Source: Phyllobacteriaceae bacterium UBA1059 (GTDB lineage Bacteria > Pseudomonadota > Alphaproteobacteria > Rhizobiales > Rhizobiaceae). From it: a DNA stretch of 10,263 bases. This document shows, piece by piece, positions 5,652 to 10,263 of this stretch. The number at the start of each line of letters is the position of its first letter. Position 1 is the first letter of the stretch. The notes under the pieces were generated by a model that saw only the letters and a program-made list of their open reading frames with translations, did not search any database and was not told the origin of the DNA. The position numbers and the translations under genes were made by a program. The DNA lies in the NCBI GenBank assembly GCA_002316345.1, contig DCDI01000176.1, forward strand, positions 2,754 through 13,016, read 5' to 3'.

Positions 5652-7682
5652 TCAATTTCTTCCGGGAATCTGCAGCTCCGTGCCGACAAACAGGCGTTGA
5701 ACCCGCAAGCCGGGATTGGCGCGCTGGATTCGGCGCCATTGGGTGCCGTCGCCATAAGCGGCTTCGGCAATGTCCCACAGCGTGTCGCCCTGAACGATCG
5801 TGTGGGTGCCACCAGCGGTGATGGAAGGCGACGCCGGTTCGGTCGTTGCACTGCTTTGCGAGGGCTGAGTTGGCTCAACCGTCGTTTGAACAGGTGGGGG
5901 TGTTGCGGACGGTTCTGCCGACGGTGGGGTCAGGTCGGCGGGCGGGGTGGTGGGCGCTGGGGTTGTTGGCTCGGGGACCGTTGTTTCCGCCGGAGCAGCG
6001 GTCTCGGCTGCTGGAGGCTGGGCCGGAGCAGGCGTTGCGGCCGGTTCGCTAGCGGGCGCTTGGGTCGTGCCGGCTTGCGCCAGGGTGATGCGGCCGTCGA
6101 GGGCGGGGGTGTAGGGGGTGTGGGCGGTGATGTAGTCGGCCAGGACCTGTTCGAGGCTCGGGCCGTAATCGTAGGCGTTTTGGGCTTTGTCGGCGAAGAG
6201 CTTGTAGCCGTCGCCACCGGTTCGGACGAAATTGTTGGTGGCGACCGTGTAGGTTTTTGCGGGATCGAGCGCGGTCCAACCGGTGCCATCCTTGACCTCG
6301 ATGGACTTCAGGCGGCCTCCGTTCGGGGCAACGGATTTGTCGAATGTATATTTGATCCCGGCCACTTGCGGGAACTTGCCCTTGCCTTCCTCGATCTCGG
6401 ACAGTCCGGCTTCCAGCGAGTCTTTGAGGTCTTTGCCGGACAGCTGGAAGGTTGCGATCGTGTTCTGGAAGGGCAGGACGGTCAGCACTTCGCCCATGGT
6501 GACCGGACCATTGTCGATGGAAGCGCGAATGCCGCCGCCGTTCTGGATGGCGATGGTAACGCCTTGATCTTTCGTACGATCCAGGATCGCGTCGGCGATC
6601 AGGTTGCCCATGGCGCATTCCTGAGCGCGGCAGGTTTCGCGGCTTCCATCGACGGCTGCGGTGAACTCGCCGACCTGCTTGTTTTTCAGCTCCTCGATCG
6701 GACCGCCGAGTTCGGCGACGCGTTTCAGCACGGCTTCGTCTTCGGGGATGGATTTATCCAGGTAGATGGGGTCGCCATTTGCCTGTTTTGGAACGCCATT
6801 ATCGTCAAACACCACGGTCAATTTACCGAGATATTTGGAATAGGAGGCAGCCGTGACGAGCGGCACATTATGACCGTCGGCACCATCGACCATGGTGGGG
6901 TAAGGACCTTCGGCCTTGTCATCCGTGTTCGACAGGAAGGTGTGCGAGTGGCCGCCGACCACCACGTCGACGCCGGGAATCTTGGCGATCGTGTCGCGGT
7001 CACGGACATAGCCGACATGAGTGAGCGCCACGATCTTGTTGACGCCCTGATCGGTCAGCGCCTTGACCTCACGCTTCACGGCTTCGACATCATCCTCGAA
7101 AGCGAGGTTGGGGCCGGGCGTCGCGACATCCGGTGTGTCGGTGGTGACGATGCCGATGATGCCGATCTTCTGGCCGCCGATCTCGACGACCGTGCTGGGC
7201 TTCAACTTGTCGCCGACCTTGGACTGTGCGTTCGGCTTGACGTTGGCGCCGAGTACGGGGCATTGCGCCTTGTCGAGGAGGCGCATGAGGCCGTCTTCGC
7301 CGTCATCGAATTCGTGGTTGCCGACGGTCATGGCGTCGAACTTGATGAGGTTCGAGAACTCGGTTTCGACATCGCCGTGATAGGTCTGGAAGAACAGCGA
7401 GCCCTGGTAGTTGTCGCCGGCATCCAGCACGAGGACGTTCTGCCCACTGAGGGCTTCGCGCTGCTGGCGAATTGCGGTGACGAGGCGAGCGGCGCCGCCG
7501 ATGCACTCGCCCTTGTCCTTTTCTTCCTGCGAGCAGGTGGACTCGTATTTGTTGTTGCCTTCGATCCGGCTGTGCCAGTCGTTGATATGCAGGATGTTCA
7601 GCGTGTAATCGGCCCAAGATGCGCCGGCCGATAGGCCAAGGATCGAGGTCGAAAGAGCGGCAAGAAGTGTGAGTTTCTTCAT
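5652..7682 (-). CDS. Secreted 5'-nucleotidase/UshA-family phosphoesterase with C-terminal LysM domain
   Basis: 676 residues from the ATG at 7682, against roughly 520-550 for UshA. The frame stays open to 7757, but 7682 is chosen because it starts a clean signal peptide (MKKLTLLAA to GASWA, cleavage near 24/25) and has GGAG 8 nt upstream. The metallophosphatase domain (about 26-290) has Asp35-x-His37, GDN (Asp90, Asn91), GNHE (Asn122, His123), His222 and GGHSH (His245, His247), the full dimetal set. The 5_nucleotid_C domain (about 340-535) has NGGGIR (381-386) and NNFVRTGGDGY (483-493), with the substrate-stacking Phe485. A Pro/Thr/Ala-rich linker (about 537-625) joins it to a LysM domain (626-673; HTIVQGDTLWDIAEAAYGDG, then NPGLRV and LQIP). 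It should be a periplasmic nucleotide hydrolase held to peptidoglycan. Cysteine pairs 50/60 and 351/356 could form disulfides. The exact substrate is unknown. Confidence 0.93.
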   Translation of the reverse strand: MKKLTLLAALSTSILGLSAGASWADYTLNILHINDWHSRIEGNNKYESTCSQEEKDKGECIGGAARLVTAIRQQREALSGQNVLVLDAGDNYQGSLFFQTYHGDVETEFSNLIKFDAMTVGNHEFDDGEDGLMRLLDKAQCPVLGANVKPNAQSKVGDKLKPSTVVEIGGQKIGIIGIVTTDTPDVATPGPNLAFEDDVEAVKREVKALTDQGVNKIVALTHVGYVRDRDTIAKIPGVDVVVGGHSHTFLSNTDDKAEGPYPTMVDGADGHNVPLVTAASYSKYLGKLTVVFDDNGVPKQANGDPIYLDKSIPEDEAVLKRVAELGGPIEELKNKQVGEFTAAVDGSRETCRAQECAMGNLIADAILDRTKDQGVTIAIQNGGGIRASIDNGPVTMGEVLTVLPFQNTIATFQLSGKDLKDSLEAGLSEIEEGKGKFPQVAGIKYTFDKSVAPNGGRLKSIEVKDGTGWTALDPAKTYTVATNNFVRTGGDGYKLFADKAQNAYDYGPSLEQVLADYITAHTPYTPALDGRITLAQAGTTQAPASEPAATPAPAQPPAAETAAPAETTVPEPTTPAPTTPPADLTPPSAEPSATPPPVQTTVEPTQPSQSSATTEPASPSITAGGTHTIVQGDTLWDIAEAAYGDGTQWRRIQRANPGLRVQRLFVGTELQIPGRN

Positions 7683-7796
7683 CGGCGTGTCTCCGCTGGG
7701 TCCCTGGTTGTAGCCGGTCTTTTTGTCGATCGTGCTACAGCGTCCGCGAAGGGCCATGTTTCCATCGGGCTAGATGACTGGCAAGCCCTAACGCAG

Positions 7797-7825
7797 AAAA
7801 GCCGGCCCAAAGATGAGCCGGCTTT
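7797..7825 (-). terminator. Intrinsic terminator of the omp10-like gene
   Basis: A perfect 9-bp stem (AAAGCCGGC at 7798-7806 with GCCGGCTTT at 7817-7825) encloses a 10-nt loop. Read leftward, the second arm ends in TTTT (7800-7797) before a C. It starts 25 bp after the omp10-like stop codon. It therefore separates that gene from the phosphoesterase gene, which needs its own promoter in 7683-7796. Confidence 0.8.
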
Positions 7826-7850
7826 CAAAACCCTTCGGAAACTGGGCCGA

Positions 7851-8243
7851 TCAGGTGCGGCGGGTCAGGACGAAGCGGTTGCCCTCGGCGCTGGTGCAGT
7901 TCAGCTGATTGCTGGATGCGATGTTGCAGTTGAAGGCAATCGGCTGCTGGCGGATCAGCGAGGTGCCGGTGATTGCCACCACGCTGGCGCCATTGTAGCG
8001 GTAGCTGCCTTCCGACAGGCGGCTGCCATTGTCGGCTGCGGTGGTCGAGAAGGCGCCGTTGGAGAAGGTGGAAACGCCAACGCCGCTTTCATCGACCCAA
8101 GAGCCGTCGACGCTGACCTGCTTGAGCATGGGGCCTGAACCCATGCGACCGCCCGAGCCGCCGTCACCGCCGCCAACGCAGCCCGCAACAGCGGCAGCCA
8201 AAGTGAGTGCGGACAACAGGCGGAGCGAAGGTGCGAGGCGCAT
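7851..8243 (-). CDS. omp10: Outer-membrane lipoprotein, Omp10 family
   Basis: 130 residues. An N-terminal signal ends in a lipobox (AAAVAGC, lipidated Cys22), followed by a Gly-rich stretch (GGGDGGSGG). The small domain that follows has GSWVDESGV (47-55), a run corresponding to FSNGAFSTTAADN (60-72), LSEGSYRY (76-83), a Cys106/Cys116 pair (FNCN and LNCTS) and the terminal RFVLTRR. This order matches what I remember of Brucella Omp10 (GSWVDPNG, FNGGIFETR, LAEGNYLY, QLNCTSSAGSRFSLTRR), a surface-exposed lipoprotein and known antigen. The molecular function is unknown. The start is supported by AGAGGA 7 nt upstream. Asp is not at +2 after the lipid Cys (Val is), which fits export to the outer membrane. 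The gene has its own terminator. Confidence 0.88.
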   Translation of the reverse strand: MRLAPSLRLLSALTLAAAVAGCVGGGDGGSGGRMGSGPMLKQVSVDGSWVDESGVGVSTFSNGAFSTTAADNGSRLSEGSYRYNGASVVAITGTSLIRQQPIAFNCNIASSNQLNCTSAEGNRFVLTRRT

Positions 8244-8302
8244 CAGTTCATCCTCTGAATAAGAGACGATCGGGGTTGACGCCCCTGTCGCATGATTCGG
8301 AT

Positions 8303-8324
8303 GGCCGCGCGACTCCGCGCGGCC
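8303..8324 (-). terminator. Very GC-rich hairpin after the homospermidine synthase gene
   Basis: GGCCGCGCG (8303-8311) and CGCGCGGCC (8316-8324) form a perfect 9-bp stem with a 4-nt loop, starting 14 bp after the hss stop codon. No U-run follows on the leftward strand, so it is at best a non-canonical terminator or an RNA 3'-end stabiliser. It also lies between hss and the omp10-like gene, whose promoter must be close by or overlap it. Confidence 0.5.
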
Positions 8325-8338
8325 TCCGCGATGAATGA

Positions 8339-9787
8339 TTAGCGAACCAGAATGTTCCGGAACTGCCAGGTATCCTTGGTGTCTAGATCTTCCGGGAACA
8401 GGCCGGGACGACCATCAAGCGGGGTCCAGTCGGTGTAGTGACCTTCCACGGGGCCGAGATAAGGCTTCTGAACCTCAAGGCAGCGCTTGAAGTCCATTTC
8501 GTCCGTATCGACGATGCCGGCTTCCGGATTTTCCAGCGCCCAGACCATGCCGGCCAGAACGGCCGAACTCACCTGAAGGCCGGTCGCATTCTGGTAAGGC
8601 GCGAGCTTGCGCGCTTCTTCCAGCGACAGGCGCGAGCCGTACCAGTAGGCGTTCTTGTCGTGGCCATAGAGCAAAACGCCCAACTCGTCGACGCCATCCA
8701 CCAGCTCGCTTTCATCTAAGACGTGGAACTCGCCTTGCGCCTTGCCGGCAGCGCCGAACATCTCGTGCAGCGACAGAACCGCGTCGTTGCAGGGATGGTA
8801 GGCGTAGTGACAGGTCGGACGATAGGTGATCTCGCCCTTCTTGTTCGTGGATGTGAAGAAATCGGCGATCGAAATCGCTTCATTATGGGTAACGAGGAAG
8901 CCGTATTGCGGGCCGGGCGTCGGGCACCAGGTGCGCACGCGCGTGTTGGCGCCGGGCTGGTCGAGATAGATACCGAGCGGCTGGTCCTTGTCACCAAGGA
9001 TGCCGGCGTTCTTCGGCATCCACTTTTCATGCGTGCCCCAGCCGAGTTCGGCCGGCTGCAACCCTTCGGCCACGAAGCCTTCCACCGACCACGTGTTCCA
9101 GAACACGTTAAAGGGCTTGGGATCTTTCGCGCGCTGCGTGTCGCGTTCGGCGATATGAATGCCCTGCACGCCAGCCTTTTTCATGAGCTTGGCCCAGCCG
9201 GCGCGGTCGTCGGCTGAAGGAACAGCGAAATCCATGCCGAGATCGGTCGCCAGATTGACCAGCGCCTGCTTGACGTACCAGGAGACCATGCCGGGATTGG
9301 CGCCGCAGCAGGATACGGCCGTCGTGCCGCCAGGATGGGCAGCCTGCTCGGACTTCATCGTTTCGCGCAGCGCATAGTTGGTGCGCTCTTCATTGCCGAC
9401 CGTGTCATCGAAATAGAAGCCGAGCCAGGGCTCGACCACCGTGTCGATGTAAAGCGCGCCGAGCTTGCGGCAGAGGCGCATCAGATCGACCGAACCGGTA
9501 TCAACCGAAAGGTTGACGCAGAAGCCCTGGCCGCCGCCTTCGGTGAGGAGCGGCTTCAGGAGCTTCTTGTAGTTCTTGGCGGTGACGGAGTCCTGGATGT
9601 AGCGGATGCCGCGCTCGTCCAGCAAAGCGCGATCCGTGTCCTTCGGATCGATCACGACCAAGCGGGACTTGTCGTATTTGAAGTGTCGCTCAATGAGCGG
9701 AAGCGTGCCTCTCCCGATGGATCCGAAGCCGATCATCACGATCGGGCCAGTGATTTCGCCGTGGATGGGCCAATTCGCTTCTGCCAT
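8339..9787 (-). CDS. hss: Homospermidine synthase
   Basis: 482 residues. The enzyme makes sym-homospermidine from two putrescines in an NAD-dependent reaction, in the cytoplasm. Homospermidine is a major polyamine of many Hyphomicrobiales. An N-terminal Rossmann motif, VMIGFGSIGRG (17-27), binds NAD. VEPWLGFYFDD (118-128), SCCGANPGM (159-167), HIAERD (211-216), FWNTWSVEG (229-237) and LVTHNEA (298-304) supply Glu119, Asn164, Glu214, Trp233 and His301. These line up with the active-site residues I recall for the Blastochloris viridis enzyme (Glu117, Asn162, Glu210, Trp229, His296). The length fits the family (about 477). A GTG at 9796 would add three residues, but AGGAG lies 10 nt before the ATG at 9787 and only 1 nt before the GTG, so the ATG is chosen. 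No other polyamine gene is in the window. Confidence 0.96.
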   Translation of the reverse strand: MAEANWPIHGEITGPIVMIGFGSIGRGTLPLIERHFKYDKSRLVVIDPKDTDRALLDERGIRYIQDSVTAKNYKKLLKPLLTEGGGQGFCVNLSVDTGSVDLMRLCRKLGALYIDTVVEPWLGFYFDDTVGNEERTNYALRETMKSEQAAHPGGTTAVSCCGANPGMVSWYVKQALVNLATDLGMDFAVPSADDRAGWAKLMKKAGVQGIHIAERDTQRAKDPKPFNVFWNTWSVEGFVAEGLQPAELGWGTHEKWMPKNAGILGDKDQPLGIYLDQPGANTRVRTWCPTPGPQYGFLVTHNEAISIADFFTSTNKKGEITYRPTCHYAYHPCNDAVLSLHEMFGAAGKAQGEFHVLDESELVDGVDELGVLLYGHDKNAYWYGSRLSLEEARKLAPYQNATGLQVSSAVLAGMVWALENPEAGIVDTDEMDFKRCLEVQKPYLGPVEGHYTDWTPLDGRPGLFPEDLDTKDTWQFRNILVR

Positions 9788-9864
9788 TTTGTGCACACTC
9801 CTGTGTCTGTTGAGGAAGACCCCACCCTACACCATAGAAGTCAGTCACAATAAACCCCGGACAG

Positions 9865-9881
9865 CCAAAAGGGTCTTTTGG
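9865..9881. repeat. 7-bp palindrome between the aminotransferase and hss genes
   Basis: CCAAAAG (9865-9871) and CTTTTGG (9875-9881) are exact reverse complements around a 3-bp centre. The palindrome lies 10 bp after the aminotransferase stop and about 78 bp upstream of the hss start. As RNA it is a tight hairpin with no U-run after it. As DNA it resembles an operator half-site pair. Either a terminator or an hss control site is possible. Confidence 0.4.
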
Positions 9882-9891
9882 TTAAGGCCCC

Positions 9892-10263
9892 TCAACTTAG
9901 CAAACGTGCTGCGATGAGGCCGCGCAGGGAGTTGCCGACATAGATCTGGCCTCCTTGCAGATCTGCGGGGAAAAGCACCTGTTCTACGGCGCGGCCACTT
10001 TCAAGCAGTTCGCCGCGCAGCACGCCGGGCAGCAGGCCCGACGTCAAAGGCGGCGTCGCGAGGATGCCATCGCCGCGATCCACAAAGAGGTTGGTGATCG
10101 TGCCTTCGCATAGTTCGCCGAGTTCGTTGCTGAGCAGGACTTCCTGCGCTTCATGCTGAGCGAACTCCGCGCGTGCGGTCTCGTAAAGGGCGCGGCGGGT
10201 GGTTTTGTGAGCGAGCAAGGGATCGTGGCTCGGCAGCTTCGTTGCGGCCAGACGCAGGGTCAA
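9892..10263 (-). CDS. Class IV aminotransferase (PabC-like), C-terminal part, cut by window edge
   Basis: The last 124 codons of a leftward gene whose start lies beyond the right edge. The first visible codon is TTG and should be read as internal. The fold-type IV PLP signature is present: HKTTRR near residue 19 of the visible part carries the likely PLP-binding Lys. EVLLSNELGELCEGTITNLF follows (E and the T-N pair contact PLP), then TPPLTSGLLPGVLRGELL and a C-terminal IYVGNSLRGLIAARLL. Family members are branched-chain aminotransferases, D-amino acid aminotransferases and 4-amino-4-deoxychorismate lyases (PabC, folate synthesis). The short loop spacing and the SGLLPGVLR and GNSLRG motifs resemble the short PabC-like proteins (about 210 residues) often found beside pabB in alphaproteobacteria. 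That neighbour cannot be checked here. The family is secure; the reaction is likely but unproven. Confidence 0.85.
   Translation of the reverse strand: MTLRLAATKLPSHDPLLAHKTTRRALYETARAEFAQHEAQEVLLSNELGELCEGTITNLFVDRGDGILATPPLTSGLLPGVLRGELLESGRAVEQVLFPADLQGGQIYVGNSLRGLIAARLLS

Noticed and set aside
5502..7634. A 710-codon open frame on the + strand, opposite the LysM phosphoesterase and the hemH start
   Set aside because: It mirrors a gene with full catalytic motifs. Its product is Gly/Val/Asp-rich without any recognised domain, and long antisense frames are expected opposite GC-rich genes.
7683..7757. Upstream extension of the phosphoesterase to an ATG at 7757
   Set aside because: The extra 25 residues would bury the signal peptide, and the ATG at 7682 has a well-placed GGAG.
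7753..7787. TTGCCA with a 17-bp spacer and AAACAT as a promoter for the phosphoesterase
   Set aside because: The -35 is good, but the -10 matches only three of six bases, too weak to annotate.
8723..9217. A 164-codon + strand frame inside hss
   Set aside because: It lies wholly antisense to the conserved core of homospermidine synthase and has no family resemblance.

Overview
The window looks like chromosomal DNA of a Hyphomicrobiales (Rhizobiales) alphaproteobacterium. It is GC-rich and tightly packed. It carries a homologue of the Brucella lipoprotein Omp10, a bacterial-type homospermidine synthase, an alphaproteobacterial ferrochelatase and an EcfG-like promoter motif. The genus cannot be fixed from the sequence alone. 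There is no sign of phage, transposon, CRISPR or tRNA sequence.

Layout from left to right. At 1-487 (leftward, cut by the edge) is the secreted N-terminus of a low-complexity envelope protein, possibly an outer-membrane beta-barrel. Divergent from it is kpsF/kdsD (617-1612, rightward), arabinose-5-phosphate isomerase for Kdo/LPS synthesis. Everything further right reads leftward. In transcription order (right to left) these are: a class IV aminotransferase cut by the right edge (9892-10263); homospermidine synthase (8339-9787); the Omp10-like lipoprotein (7851-8243), followed by a good intrinsic terminator; a secreted 5'-nucleotidase/UshA-family phosphoesterase with a proline-rich linker and a C-terminal LysM domain (5652-7682); ferrochelatase hemH (4434-5534); an FAD-dependent DAO-family oxidoreductase (3086-4342); an SPFH/stomatin (QmcA-type) membrane protein (2077-3039); and its NfeD partner (1609-2067). 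The nfeD gene meets kpsF tail to tail, and the two stop codons share a TTAA.

How the genes fit together. Most of the window concerns the cell envelope (Kdo, Omp10, the LysM phosphoesterase, the SPFH-NfeD microdomain pair), with haem completion (HemH, membrane-associated) and a flavin oxidoreductase set among them. SPFH and NfeD are clearly coupled (9 bp gap, with the stop codon overlapping the Shine-Dalgarno). The oxidoreductase lies just upstream in the same direction and may belong to the same operon.

The most interesting signals are regulatory. Upstream of the oxidoreductase is a match to the general-stress-response (EcfG/RpoE2) promoter, GGAAC-N16-GGTT. It overlaps a perfect 9-bp inverted repeat that would hide the ribosome binding site only in transcripts reading through from hemH. 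The SPFH gene has its own perfect 8-bp hairpin over its Shine-Dalgarno. No clearly undescribed system is visible. The best candidate is this possibly stress-switched oxidoreductase-SPFH-NfeD module.
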